From a virus, in the IMG/VR virus record IMGVR_UViG_3300036944_000610, positions 1 through 40,054 of that record: a stretch of 40,054 nucleotides of DNA, one strand, 5' to 3'. How positions within the stretch are numbered: the first letter of the stretch is position 1; every line of letters begins with the position of its first letter. Below the pieces are notes generated by a model. That model made no database searches, was not told where the DNA came from, and worked only from the letters and a program-made list of their open reading frames with translations. This document shows positions 12,561 to 20,626 of the stretch, piece by piece. Position numbers and translations under genes: made by a program.

Positions 12561-13945
12561 GCGACTACCTGCAGATGGTGCAGCGCAAGCTGGCCATGAC
12601 CGCGCCGACCGGGATCAGTGCCCGCGTGGAGATGCCTGCCGGGCTGTTCCCGCACCAAGCTGCGCTGACCGCATGGGCGCTGCGCCGCGGCCGTGCTGCG
12701 ATCTTCGCCGACACCGGGCTCGGAAAGATGCGCATGGAGCTGGTGTGGGCCGATGTGGTGAACAAGCACACCGAGCGGCCGGTGATGATTCACACGCCGC
12801 TGGCCGTGGCCGCACAGCTGGCTGCGGAGGCCGCCAAGATCGGCATCCAGGCGACGGTGGTGCGCGAGCCGGGCGAAGTGGTGCCCGGCATCAACATCAC
12901 GAACTATGACCGGCTGCACAAGTTCGATACCTCGATCTTCGGTGGCGTGGTGCTGGACGAATCTGGCTGCATCAAGCACCACGACAGCCGCACGTTCCGC
13001 CTGCTGACTGAAGCCTACGCGCACACGCAGTTCAAGCTGCCGGCCACCGCAACGCCGGCCCCGAACGACTGGACCGAGCTGGGCACGCATGCCGAGTTCC
13101 TGGGCATCTGCACCAGGCAGGAGATGCTGGCCGAGTTCTTCACCCACGATGGCGGCGACACCAGCGTCTGGCGCCTGAAGGGCCATGCGCGCAGCATCTT
13201 CTGGCGTTGGGTGGCGACCTGGGGCGCCATGATCCGCAAGCCTTCGACGCTTGGCTTCGATGACGGCGCGTACAACCTGCCGCCGCTGCATCTTCATGAG
13301 CATCACGTCGCGTTCGAGATGCCGCTGAACGGCATGCTGTTCGCGGCCGAGGCGCAGACGCTGCAGGAGCGCCGCGAGGCCCGCCGTGAGTCGCTGGCCG
13401 ACCGCGTGCGCGAGTGCGCATCCAAGGTCAACGCCGACAAGGGCGAGCCCTGGGTTGTCTGGTGCGACCTGAATGCCGAGGGTGATGCGCTGGCCAAGGC
13501 CATCCCCGACGCGGTGCAGATCAGTGGTGCCGACGACACCGAGACCAAGGAACGCCGCCTGGTCGACTTCGCCGAGGGCCGGGTTCGAGTCCTCATCAGC
13601 AAGCCATCGATCTGCGGATGGGGGCTGAATTGGCAGCACGCAGCGCGCATGGCGTTCGTCGGCGTGACCGACAGCTACGAGGCGTACTACCAGGCCGTGC
13701 GCCGCTGCTGGCGCTTTGGCCAGTCTCGGCCGGTGCATGTGCACATCTTCGCCAGCAAGGCCGAGGGCGCCATCGTGGCGAACCTCAAGCGCAAGGAGCG
13801 GGAGGCCGGCGAGATGGCTGACGCGCTGAGCGCCGAGACACAAGAGGCCGTGATGGCTGCCGTGACTGGCTCCACGCGGGAAACCAACACCTACAACGCC
13901 AGCCAGGTTGTGAGCCTGCCGGCATTTCTCAGGAGCGCAGCATGA
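12557..13945 (+). CDS. SNF2/DEAD-type superfamily 2 helicase
   Basis: 462 residues from GTG 12557 (GTGA overlap). Motif Q-like FPHQAALTAW is followed by Walker A ADTGLGKM (51-58), motif II LDESG (133-137) in place of DEAH, motif III-like PATATPAPND, and a C-terminal helicase half ending in RRCWRFGQSRPVHVHIF, the SNF2-type motif VI. It is an ATP-driven DNA translocase. It is coupled to the methyltransferase gene (ATGA), a pairing seen in phage replication blocks and also in methyltransferase-helicase antirestriction proteins such as P1 DarB. The actual role is undecided. Confidence 0.87.
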   Translation: MSDYLQMVQRKLAMTAPTGISARVEMPAGLFPHQAALTAWALRRGRAAIFADTGLGKMRMELVWADVVNKHTERPVMIHTPLAVAAQLAAEAAKIGIQATVVREPGEVVPGINITNYDRLHKFDTSIFGGVVLDESGCIKHHDSRTFRLLTEAYAHTQFKLPATATPAPNDWTELGTHAEFLGICTRQEMLAEFFTHDGGDTSVWRLKGHARSIFWRWVATWGAMIRKPSTLGFDDGAYNLPPLHLHEHHVAFEMPLNGMLFAAEAQTLQERREARRESLADRVRECASKVNADKGEPWVVWCDLNAEGDALAKAIPDAVQISGADDTETKERRLVDFAEGRVRVLISKPSICGWGLNWQHAARMAFVGVTDSYEAYYQAVRRCWRFGQSRPVHVHIFASKAEGAIVANLKRKEREAGEMADALSAETQEAVMAAVTGSTRETNTYNASQVVSLPAFLRSAA

Positions 13946-14817
13946 ACTGCATCGACCAAGTAGTGACGGACCAATACGCGCTGTACCACGGCGACGCAGT
14001 GGACATCCTGAAGGGGCTGCCTGACCAGTCCATCGGCTACAGCATTTTCTCGCCTCCTTTTTCGAGCCTTTACACATATTCCAACAGCCCGCGCGACATG
14101 GGCAACGTGCGCAACGATGCCGAGTTTTTCGAGCACTTCGACTACCTGATCGCCGAACTGCGCCGGGTGATGAAGCCTGGCCGCAACGTGTCCTTCCACT
14201 GCATGGACATGCCGGCCAGCAAGGAGCGCGACGGGCATATCGGGCTGAAGGACTTCCCCGGCGATCTGCTGCGGGCTTTCCAGCGGCACGGCTTCATCTT
14301 CCACGCGAAGGCAACGATCTGGAAAGACCCGGTGACGGCCATGACCCGCACCAAGGCTCTGGGCCTGCTGCACAAGAGCATTCGAGAGCGCAGCGAGATG
14401 ACCCGCATGGGCATCCCCGACTACCTGATCACGGTGCGCACGCCTGGCGAGTCCGAGGAGCATGTGACGCACACGGCCGAGGAATTCCCGGTCGAGGTGT
14501 GGCAGCGTGTCGCCAGTCCGGTGTGGATGGACATCAACGCCAGCAAGACCCTGCAGTACATGAGCGCCCGCGAGCACGACGACGAGCGCCACATCTGCCC
14601 GCTGCAGCTCGAGGTGATCGAGCGCGGCGTGATGCTGTGGACGAACCCGGGCGACATCGTGCTGAGCCCGTTTGGCGGCATTGGCAGCGAGGGCTATGTC
14701 GCAGTCGGCATGGGCCGGCGCTTCATCGGTGCCGAACTGAAGGCGAGCTACTTCAAGCAGGCCGTTGGCAATCTGGAGGCGGCCGCAGTCAAGACCGCTG
14801 ACCTGTTCGCAGCCTGA
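13942..14817 (+). CDS. DNA methyltransferase (N6-A/N4-C type)
   Basis: 291 residues. HGDAVDILKGLPDQSIGYSI followed by catalytic motif SPPF (37-40) near the N-terminus, and the AdoMet-binding motif near the C-terminus (SPFGGIGSEG, about 242-251, then GRRFIGAELKASYFKQA), give the permuted order of beta-type amino-methyltransferases. It transfers methyl groups to adenine N6 or cytosine N4; the target sequence cannot be read from the protein. No partner restriction gene is present, so self-protection against host restriction is likely. The start overlaps the helicase stop. Confidence 0.9.
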   Translation: MNCIDQVVTDQYALYHGDAVDILKGLPDQSIGYSIFSPPFSSLYTYSNSPRDMGNVRNDAEFFEHFDYLIAELRRVMKPGRNVSFHCMDMPASKERDGHIGLKDFPGDLLRAFQRHGFIFHAKATIWKDPVTAMTRTKALGLLHKSIRERSEMTRMGIPDYLITVRTPGESEEHVTHTAEEFPVEVWQRVASPVWMDINASKTLQYMSAREHDDERHICPLQLEVIERGVMLWTNPGDIVLSPFGGIGSEGYVAVGMGRRFIGAELKASYFKQAVGNLEAAAVKTADLFAA

Positions 14818-14830
14818 CCAGAGGATCGGC

Positions 14831-15526
14831 GTGAACTACTACGAGCGCCACCTGGGCGACTACGCCCGCGATGCCGGCCACCTGACGATGCTGGAACACG
14901 GCGCCTACACGCTGCTGCTGGACCGCTACTACACGACCGAGTGTGGCATCCCTGAAGACCAGGCGCACCGGGTTTGCCGGGCGCGTAGCAGTGCCGAGCG
15001 CGAGGCTGTCGATACGGTCCTGCGCGAGTTCTTCACGCTCAATGCCGGAGTTTGGGTGAACGGCCGGGCGGAGCGCGAGGTAACCAAGATGCAGGCCAAG
15101 GTGAAGGCAGCACAAAGCAACGGAAAGCTAGGAGGCAGGCCAAAGCGAACCCAGCAAGAACCCAGTGGGTTATCGGCGGGTTTGGTTTTGGTAACCCAGC
15201 CGAAAGCTCTCCAGTCACCAGACACCAATACAAATACCCCCCCACCCCCCAAGGGGGGCGCCGACCCGGCTGGCTTCGCCGAGTTCTGGAACTCCTGGCC
15301 GGCCAGTGAACGCAAGGTGGCCAGGAAGCAGTGCGCCGTGAAGTGGCAGCGCAAGGGATTCAACGCCCAGCTACCGGCCATCGTTGCCCATGTCGAGGCG
15401 ATGAAGCAATCGAAGCAGTGGCGTGACGGTTTCGAGCCGGCACCGCTGACCTACCTCAACCAAGAACGGTGGGGAGACGGCTTGCCGTCCGAAGCCGAAT
15501 CAACCTCAGAAGCGGGGTTCATCTGA
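14831..15526 (+). CDS. DUF1376 replication-type protein (O-like position)
   Basis: 231 residues from GTG 14831, with AGAGGAT upstream. The N-terminus MNYYERHLGDYARDAGHLTM, then LEHGAYTLLLDRYYTTE, is the DUF1376/YdaU domain found in phage replication proteins. A basic linker (GKLGGRPKRTQQ), a low-complexity Pro stretch and a C-terminal helical domain (FAEFWNSWPASERKVARKQC, AIVAHVEAMK) follow. That C-terminal layout also occurs in phage initiators. It precedes the DnaB-like helicase, matching a lambda O-P-like order. The linker DNA carries candidate iterons (15148-15199). Confidence 0.8.
   Translation: MNYYERHLGDYARDAGHLTMLEHGAYTLLLDRYYTTECGIPEDQAHRVCRARSSAEREAVDTVLREFFTLNAGVWVNGRAEREVTKMQAKVKAAQSNGKLGGRPKRTQQEPSGLSAGLVLVTQPKALQSPDTNTNTPPPPKGGADPAGFAEFWNSWPASERKVARKQCAVKWQRKGFNAQLPAIVAHVEAMKQSKQWRDGFEPAPLTYLNQERWGDGLPSEAESTSEAGFI
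15148..15199 (+). repeat. Candidate origin iterons AACCCAG inside the initiator-like gene
   Basis: AACCCAG occurs at 15148-15154, 15159-15165 (11 bp later) and 15193-15199, and its inverse TGGGTT at 15166-15171. A more AT-rich stretch follows (to about 15235), then C7-A-C6-AA-G6. Repeats next to an AT-rich segment inside an O-like gene are the layout of the lambda origin. The evidence is pattern only. Confidence 0.4.
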
Positions 15527-15873
15527 TGCGCGGACACGCCCAAATCATCGCCCTGCGGATGCAGCGCAAGGCCCCGAAGACGGTGCACATCTGGTGCGGC
15601 ACCGATGCCCTTGAGGGTTGGAAGGACTGGCACACATCGACCGGCCACGCCGAGGTCGAGATTCAGGACAGCGATGCCCTCTCAAGCCTGGACCTGCGGT
15701 TCACGGTCGGGATGGTGGTGATGGTCAACGGCACCGACCCGTTTCGGGTTGCGGCTGTCCATGCCGGGTGTCTGGCGGCCGGCGCCGCGCGTGTCGTGTC
15801 CGGTGCTGTCGGGATCGACGGCGAGATGGGCCGGCTGATGGACAGCGCAAAGGAGGCAGCATGCACCTTCTGA
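15526..15873 (+). CDS. Hypothetical protein, 115 aa
   Basis: ATG 15526 shares a base with the previous stop (TGATG). The start is basic (RGHAQIIALRMQRKAPKTV), then HIWCGTDALEGWKDWHTSTGHAEVEI and a beta-rich C-terminal half (LDLRFTVGMVVMVNG, DPFRVAAVHAGCLAAGA). No known domain is recognised. It overlaps the helicase start by 13 bases and lies in the replication block. Confidence 0.65.
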   Translation: MRGHAQIIALRMQRKAPKTVHIWCGTDALEGWKDWHTSTGHAEVEIQDSDALSSLDLRFTVGMVVMVNGTDPFRVAAVHAGCLAAGAARVVSGAVGIDGEMGRLMDSAKEAACTF

Positions 15874-16805
15874 CGCCCGACACCATCGACTTCGGGGCGT
15901 ACCTGAAGGAGACGGAAGCCAAGCAACGGGTGCGCCCGGCGAAGGAGTACGTTGCCGAACTGGCGGCCCAGCTTGGCAAGCCGTTTGTGATGCGCGGCCA
16001 GCCGCTGCCCTGGCCGAAGGTGCGCGGCCTGTTCCGCTTCCGCCCCGGCGAAGTCAGCTTGTGGGCCGGCGTGAACGGCCACGGCAAGTCGCTGATGACC
16101 GGCCAGGCCATGCTCGACCTGATCGCCTGCCGGCAGAAGGTGTGCGTGGCCAGTTTCGAGATGAAGCCGCACAGCACGCTGGAGCGGATGCTGCGGCAGT
16201 GGACCTGCTACCCGATTGACGCGGAAGTGGCGCAGCACCCGCAGTACGTCAGCGAGATGCGGACGCTGTATTCCGAGTTCGCCGCAGTGACTGACGGCCG
16301 GCTGTGGTTCTACGACCAGCAGGGCACCGTGTCGTCGGAGCAGATGATCGGCGTGGCCCGCTACTGCGCCAAGGAGTTGGGCATTCAGCACATCGTCATC
16401 GACAACCTGATGAAGTGCGTGCGAGGCGCCGACGACTACAACGGCCAGAAGAACTTCGTGGACGAACTGACCGCCATCGCCCGCGACTACGGCACCCATA
16501 TCCATCTGGTGCACCACATCCGCAAGCTGGAGAGCGAGGCCAAGAAGCCCGACAAGTCGGATGTGAAGGGCGCTGGCGAGATCACCGACATGGTGGACAA
16601 CGTGCTGCTGGTGTGGCGCAACAAGGCCGAGCCGGTCAACCGCAAGCCCACCGACCCAGATGCTGCGCTGATCTGCTGCAAGCAGCGCCACGGCGAGTGG
16701 GAGGGCGGCATCAACCTGTGGTTTGACCGCGACTCGCAGCAGTTCGTAGAGCAGCCCGGCATTGAGCCGATGAACTACAGCCAACGCCACAGGGAGGCGG
16801 CATGA
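15861..16805 (+). CDS. DnaB-like replicative helicase (RecA-fold)
   Basis: 314 residues. ATG 15861 has a perfect AGGAGG (15851-15856) 4 bases upstream. Walker A is GVNGHGKS (70-77), in WAGVNGHGKSLMTGQAML; Walker B ends in HIVIDN (D181). Then come VHHIRKLESEAKKPDKSDVKGAGEITDMVDN and CCKQRHGEWEGGINLWFD, the typical DnaB/Twinkle-like C-terminal motifs. It lacks the long N-terminal DnaB domain (DnaB is about 470 residues). It would unwind the fork after loading by the neighbouring initiator-like protein. Confidence 0.88.
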   Translation: MHLLTPDTIDFGAYLKETEAKQRVRPAKEYVAELAAQLGKPFVMRGQPLPWPKVRGLFRFRPGEVSLWAGVNGHGKSLMTGQAMLDLIACRQKVCVASFEMKPHSTLERMLRQWTCYPIDAEVAQHPQYVSEMRTLYSEFAAVTDGRLWFYDQQGTVSSEQMIGVARYCAKELGIQHIVIDNLMKCVRGADDYNGQKNFVDELTAIARDYGTHIHLVHHIRKLESEAKKPDKSDVKGAGEITDMVDNVLLVWRNKAEPVNRKPTDPDAALICCKQRHGEWEGGINLWFDRDSQQFVEQPGIEPMNYSQRHREAA

Positions 16806-17248
16806 CAAAGAAGGGCGAGGTTCGGTTGGACGCTGGCGCCGTTTTCGTGGCCGCAGCGGCTATTGCCAAGCACCCGGGCATCAAGGCCGAGGGGCTTTCA
16901 GAACTGTGCGGCTGGAGGATGCGGCACACATCGAAGGTGCTGACAGCGGCCAAGAAGGCCGGCGTGGCAGATGTGATCCGCAAGGTCGGGGGGTGCTTCT
17001 GGTACTCGCCTGACAGTTTTGCCGCCGCGCATGCGCAGCACATGCTCGACATGAACAACCGCAGCCAGCAGGCGCAGAAGTTGCGCAACGAGCGCGCCGC
17101 GATGCGCCGCATTGGTGGCCTGCCAGAGAACGAAGCGGACGACGCAGGCGACGCACCGATCCGGCGACTGGTGCCGGCCGGGAGCGCTGGCCCGCTGCCG
17201 TTCAAGTGCCGCGCTGTGTCGAGCGTGTTTGACCTGGGGGTCGCATGA
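16802..17248 (+). CDS. Winged-helix-like hypothetical protein, 148 aa
   Basis: The ATG at 16802 overlaps the helicase stop (ATGA). Residues 10-70 (AAAIAKHPGIKAEGLSELCG, RMRHTSKVLTAAKKAGVADV, then GCFWYSP) read as a winged helix: three helices then a short hairpin. A basic helical segment and a flexible acidic tail follow. DNA binding is likely by fold look-alike; no family name can be given. Confidence 0.65.
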   Translation: MTKKGEVRLDAGAVFVAAAAIAKHPGIKAEGLSELCGWRMRHTSKVLTAAKKAGVADVIRKVGGCFWYSPDSFAAAHAQHMLDMNNRSQQAQKLRNERAAMRRIGGLPENEADDAGDAPIRRLVPAGSAGPLPFKCRAVSSVFDLGVA

Positions 17249-17469
17249 CGAAGCAGATCGTACTGCGCGACAGCGTGGCAATCCTCACACCGAGGCAGCT
17301 GGATGTGCTGCGCACGGCATCCCGAGGGCTGGGCGTTGCAGCGTCTGCTGCGGTGCTGGGCATCGGCCGGGAGACCGTCAAGTCGCACCGGGAGCGGGTG
17401 CTGGTCGAGATGGACGCGCCGAACATCACTGCCGCGTGCGTCATGGCGGCGAAGGCGGGCCTGCTGTGA
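17245..17469 (+). CDS. Stand-alone LuxR/GerE-type HTH protein, candidate late regulator
   Basis: 74 residues. LTPRQLDVLRTASRGLGVAASAAVLGIGRETVKSHRERVL is a LuxR-type (GerE) helix-turn-helix: LT-x-R-Q, a helix, then G-x-G-R-x-TV-K-x-H recognition helix (about 34-55). It has no receiver or ligand domain. Overlaps on both sides (ATGA at 17245, GTGA at 17466) fix its limits. It lies just before the RusA and terminase genes, where lambda-like phages keep the late regulator (Q), so control of late genes is a reasonable guess, not proven. Confidence 0.78.
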   Translation: MTKQIVLRDSVAILTPRQLDVLRTASRGLGVAASAAVLGIGRETVKSHRERVLVEMDAPNITAACVMAAKAGLL

Positions 17470-17717
17470 AGCCGCCCATCTGGCTGGCGCCCAGCGAGTC
17501 GCGCTGCACAGGCCGGGCCTGCACCCGTGGCATGCCGTGCGCCAGGAAAGACATTCAGGACGGCGTGCGCAGGCCGCTGGCCGACTTCAGCGTGCCGGGT
17601 GGCTCGCATGTGCCCGAGTGCAACGCGCCGCTGTGGCGCAAGTTTGTCAGCCACGCGCAGGCCGTGCGCCCAGCTGCGCAGCCAGTGGCCAAAGAGTGGA
17701 TCGGAGGCAAGCTGTGA
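17466..17717 (+). CDS. Small Cys-rich hypothetical protein
   Basis: 83 residues from GTG 17466 (GTGA overlap). SRCTGRACTRGMPCARKDIQDG holds three closely spaced Cys, and a fourth follows in VPECNAPLW; together they could bind one zinc. The remainder (RKFVSHAQAVRPAA) is helical. The position before rusA resembles the nin-region small zinc proteins of lambda-like phages. Function unknown. Confidence 0.65.
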   Translation: MKPPIWLAPSESRCTGRACTRGMPCARKDIQDGVRRPLADFSVPGGSHVPECNAPLWRKFVSHAQAVRPAAQPVAKEWIGGKL

Positions 17718-18052
17718 TGGTGCTGCCCTGGCCCCCGACCGTGAACACCTACTACCGCAACGTCAAGGGCCGGGCAATCATCAGCGCTGGCGGGCGCGAG
17801 TACCGCGAGGCCGTGGCCAAGCTGGCCCTGTCCGAGGCGTGGCCGAAGTTCGGCGCTCAGCGGGTGAGCGTGCACATCGAGGCCTGGATGCCAGACAAGC
17901 GCCGCCGCGACCTCGACAACCTGCTGAAGTCGCTGCTGGACAGCCTGACGCACGCCGGGGTGTGGGACGACGACAGCCAGATCGACGGCTTGGCAATCTG
18001 GCGGGCGCCGCTGATCGGCGGCATGGTCAAAGTGGAAGTGAGGCCGGTGTGA
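17717..18052 (+). CDS. rusA: RusA-type Holliday junction resolvase
   Basis: 111 residues (E. coli RusA is 120). PWPPTVNTYYRN near the start, then RRRDLDNLLKSLLDSL and WDDDSQI, give the RusA signature. Expected catalytic residues are present: D65, D67, K71 and D86, with the same spacing as D70, D72, K76 and D91 of E. coli RusA. It resolves branched DNA before packaging. The ATG shares a base with the preceding stop (TGATG). Confidence 0.92.
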   Translation: MVLPWPPTVNTYYRNVKGRAIISAGGREYREAVAKLALSEAWPKFGAQRVSVHIEAWMPDKRRRDLDNLLKSLLDSLTHAGVWDDDSQIDGLAIWRAPLIGGMVKVEVRPV

Positions 18053-18252
18053 TCTGCCAACGCTGCCAGCGCCCCATGCAGACCCCTGCCGCCACCGTGG
18101 TGACGCGCGCCGGGCGCATGGGCTACGGCCCGAAGTGCGCCCAGGCCATGGGGATCATGCCGGCCCGGCTGAAGGTGACAGCACCGCGCCGGCCGGTTGT
18201 GCAAGCGGTGGCCGACGAGCGGCAAGCCGACTGGATTGGGGAGCCCGCATGA
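18049..18252 (+). CDS. Small zinc-finger-like protein
   Basis: 67 residues from GTG 18049 (GTGA overlap). ICQRCQRPMQTPAATVV...GRMGYGPKCAQAMG has a CxxC pair, then G-x-G-P-x-C, a layout common in phage proteins of the DUF6011 kind that are encoded beside rusA. A basic segment (ARLKVTAPRRPVV) follows. It may bind nucleic acid; no activity can be assigned. Confidence 0.65.
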   Translation: MICQRCQRPMQTPAATVVTRAGRMGYGPKCAQAMGIMPARLKVTAPRRPVVQAVADERQADWIGEPA

Positions 18253-18488
18253 AGGAGCAGATCATGACCCGCTTCGTGGCCCTGACCGCTGAGCCGGACA
18301 ACCCCGCCGGCATCGCCACCTACACCTACAGCGGCCGGTCCTTCGAGCTGCCGATGGCCAGCTTCTCCAGGGCGCGCGAGCTGGAGCAGTTCATCGGCCA
18401 CATCGTCGGCAACGCCAGCCGCATCCAGCGGCAGGCCATCCTGGCGCAGATGCGCGGGGCGATCAACACAGTGGAAGGAGAGGCGTGA
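18249..18488 (+). CDS. Hypothetical protein before terminase
   Basis: 79 residues from ATG 18249 (ATGA overlap); an internal ATG at codon 6 is an alternative. Beta-rich start (TRFVALTAEPDNPAGIATYTYSG), then a helical part (ELEQFIGHIVGNASRIQRQAILAQMRGAINT). No family recognised. It is coupled to the small terminase gene (TGATG at 18486-18490). Confidence 0.65.
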   Translation: MKEQIMTRFVALTAEPDNPAGIATYTYSGRSFELPMASFSRARELEQFIGHIVGNASRIQRQAILAQMRGAINTVEGEA

Positions 18489-18967
18489 TGGCGCAGAAAA
18501 GCACGTACACCGAGTGGCACGGCGAGATGATCTGCGCGGGGCTGGCTGAAGGGCATTCGTTGCTGTCGATCTGCGAGGCGCTGGGGGTTCCGTATGAAAC
18601 GGCGCGGCAATGGGAGGTTGACATTCCAGAGCACGGCGGTAATTCCGCGCGTGCGCGCGAACTCGGGTGCCACTACATCGCCGAACAGTGCCTGGAAATC
18701 GCCGACGACGCACGCAACGACTGGATGCAACGCCACGCGAACAAGGACGACGCGCCGGGCTGGGCGATCAACGGCGAGCATGTGACACGTTCCCGGCTGC
18801 GCATTGATACGCGCATGCGACTGATTGGGAAGTGGCTCCCCAAGATCTACGGTGAGAAGGTGGCAGTCGGCGGCGCCGATGATCTGCCGCCAATCCGGTC
18901 GGAGCGCCCGTTGGCCGACCTGACGACCGAGGAGATTCGCGCGGCGCTGGCGAAGCTGGGCGGCTGA
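18488..18967 (+). CDS. terS: Terminase small subunit
   Basis: 159 residues (P22 gp3 has 162). The N-terminus TEWHGEMICAGLAEGHSLLSI, CEALGVPYETARQW, is a helix-turn-helix for DNA recognition. It is followed by a helical assembly domain (GCHYIAEQCLEIADDARNDW, RSRLRIDTRMRLIGKWLPKIYGEK) and a C-terminal acidic/helical tail (DLTTEEIRAALAKLGG). It recognises the packaging start and recruits the large subunit. ATG 18488 shares a base with the previous stop, and its stop overlaps the large-subunit ATG. Confidence 0.85.
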   Translation: MAQKSTYTEWHGEMICAGLAEGHSLLSICEALGVPYETARQWEVDIPEHGGNSARARELGCHYIAEQCLEIADDARNDWMQRHANKDDAPGWAINGEHVTRSRLRIDTRMRLIGKWLPKIYGEKVAVGGADDLPPIRSERPLADLTTEEIRAALAKLGG

Positions 18968-20460
18968 TGGACCAAAGCGAACTCGGCGCCGAACTGTCGC
19001 GCGAGCTGGCCCGCCGCGATCTGGTGGAGTACGCGCGCCGCGTGCCGGTGCCTGGCTCGCCGATGGCTGAAGCCGACGAGGCCGCGCGCATCCCGCTGAT
19101 TGAGAGTGCGCAGGCCGAGCATCACCGACTGATCCTGGGAGAAATGCAGCGGTGCATGCAGACGCGGCACGGCCGGCTGATGATCATGGCGCCGCCCGGG
19201 TCGGCGAAGTCCACCTATGCGACCGTGGTGGCCCCGAGCTGGTATCTCGGCACGCAGAAAGACCGGCGCGTGATCCTGGCCAGCTACGGTGGTGACCTGG
19301 CGCGCAGGCACGGCCGGCGCACGCGGCAGCTGCTGCGGTCGGCTGAGTCGTCCGCGATCCTTCAGGCCAGCATCAGCGACGACAGCCGGGCGGCCGACGA
19401 GTTCAGCCTGACCAACGGCAGCGAGTACATCGCCTGCGGCATCATGGCCGGCATCACCGGCAACCGCGCGCACGGCATCGTGATTGACGACCCGATCAAG
19501 GGGCGCGAGGAAGCCGACAGCGAGACGGTGCGGGCGAAGACCTTCGCGGCCTACGAGGATGACCTGTTGACCCGCCTGATTCCGGGCGGCTGGGTGGTCA
19601 TCATCCAGACCCGCTGGCATGAGGACGACATCTCGGGCCGCATCCTGCCCGCCGATTGGGGCGGCCAGTCTGGCGACATCCTGTGCCGAGACGGCAACGT
19701 CTGGCGCGTGCTGTGCCTGCAGGCCGAGTGCCAGACGCCATCGGACCCGCTGCGCCGGCAGATCGGCGAGATGCTGTGGCCGCAGTGGTTCGACCGCAGG
19801 CACTGGGAGCAGTTCAGGTTGAACCGGCGCACCTGGTCGAGCCTGTATCAGCAGCAGCCGGCGCCGGCCGAGGGCATCCTGTTTCGCGCTGACGACATGG
19901 CGACCTATGACAAGGTGCCGGGCGGTCTGCGCATCATCGGCGGCAGTGACTATGCGGTGACGCCAGACGGTGGTGACTGGACCGAGCATGGCGTGGCCGG
20001 GCTGTCTGAGGATGGCGGGCTGTACCTGCTGGACTGGTGGCGCGGACAGACCGGGCCGGAAATCTGGATCGAGCGCCAGGTTGACATGATCGCCCGATGG
20101 CAGCCGCTGAAGTGGTTTGGCGAGGCTGGGCCGATCCGGCGCGCGACCGAGGGCACATTGCGGCGGCGAATGTCTGACCGCGAGGCGCCGTGCCTGCTGG
20201 AATGGCTGCCGTCCATCACCGACAAGCCGACCCGGGCGCAGCCGATCATTGCGACCGCGGGCATGGGCCGGCTGTTCTGGCCGCGCGCTGCTTGGGTGGC
20301 CGAGCTGCAGCGGCAGTGTCTGGTGTTCCCTGCCGGCCAGCCTGATGATGGCGTGGACACGCTCTCAGTCATTGGACGCGGCGCGGCAACGCTGGGCAAG
20401 ATGCGCAAACCGGCAGCGGTCGAGGTGATCCCGATGGCATCCCCGTTCGCCCGCCGATAG
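18967..20460 (+). CDS. terL: Terminase large subunit
   Basis: 497 residues (P22 gp2 has 499). The packaging ATPase half shows Walker A APPGSAKS (75-82), Walker B IVIDD (171-175) and coupling motif QTRWHEDD. The C-terminal nuclease half has the RNase-H-like start IIGGSDYAVT (D328) and a later acidic motif (DDGVDTLS). It cuts concatemeric DNA and pumps it into the procapsid through the portal. With P22-type portal and head genes, headful packaging is likely, which agrees with the wrap-around sequence. The stop TAG is part of a -10-like TAGAAT. Confidence 0.93.
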   Translation: MDQSELGAELSRELARRDLVEYARRVPVPGSPMAEADEAARIPLIESAQAEHHRLILGEMQRCMQTRHGRLMIMAPPGSAKSTYATVVAPSWYLGTQKDRRVILASYGGDLARRHGRRTRQLLRSAESSAILQASISDDSRAADEFSLTNGSEYIACGIMAGITGNRAHGIVIDDPIKGREEADSETVRAKTFAAYEDDLLTRLIPGGWVVIIQTRWHEDDISGRILPADWGGQSGDILCRDGNVWRVLCLQAECQTPSDPLRRQIGEMLWPQWFDRRHWEQFRLNRRTWSSLYQQQPAPAEGILFRADDMATYDKVPGGLRIIGGSDYAVTPDGGDWTEHGVAGLSEDGGLYLLDWWRGQTGPEIWIERQVDMIARWQPLKWFGEAGPIRRATEGTLRRRMSDREAPCLLEWLPSITDKPTRAQPIIATAGMGRLFWPRAAWVAELQRQCLVFPAGQPDDGVDTLSVIGRGAATLGKMRKPAAVEVIPMASPFARR

Positions 20461-20626
20461 AATCGACCCGTCGCGTGGCCGAAGGCCCGATAGGGGCCGG
20501 AGAAATCCGGTCGCGCCGAGTGCACCTTGCGGCGGAAGCGAGGACACGCGACACCCCGACCGCAATGGTCCGCTGAGCTATTCGCGCCGCCAGCAGCGCA
20601 CCCGACCCGACAGGGGAGCGTGACGC
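20458..20626 (+). promoter_or_regulatory. Intergenic leader of the portal gene, shared element A
   Basis: This stretch has no gene. TAGAAT (20458-20463) looks like a -10, but no good -35 is seen. CCGCTGAG (20570-20577), GCCGCCAGCAGC (20586-20597) and GGGGAG (20613-20618, ribosome binding site) come before ATGGC. The same three blocks in the same order precede the ejection gene at 32804. Small hairpins (for example GGCCGAAGGCC near 20477) are present. Confidence 0.5.

Noticed and set aside
12242-14077. Long minus-strand frame of 611 codons opposite the helicase
   Set aside because: Antisense of the SNF2-type helicase and neighbours; no ribosome binding site, no family, and the plus frames show motifs and overlaps.
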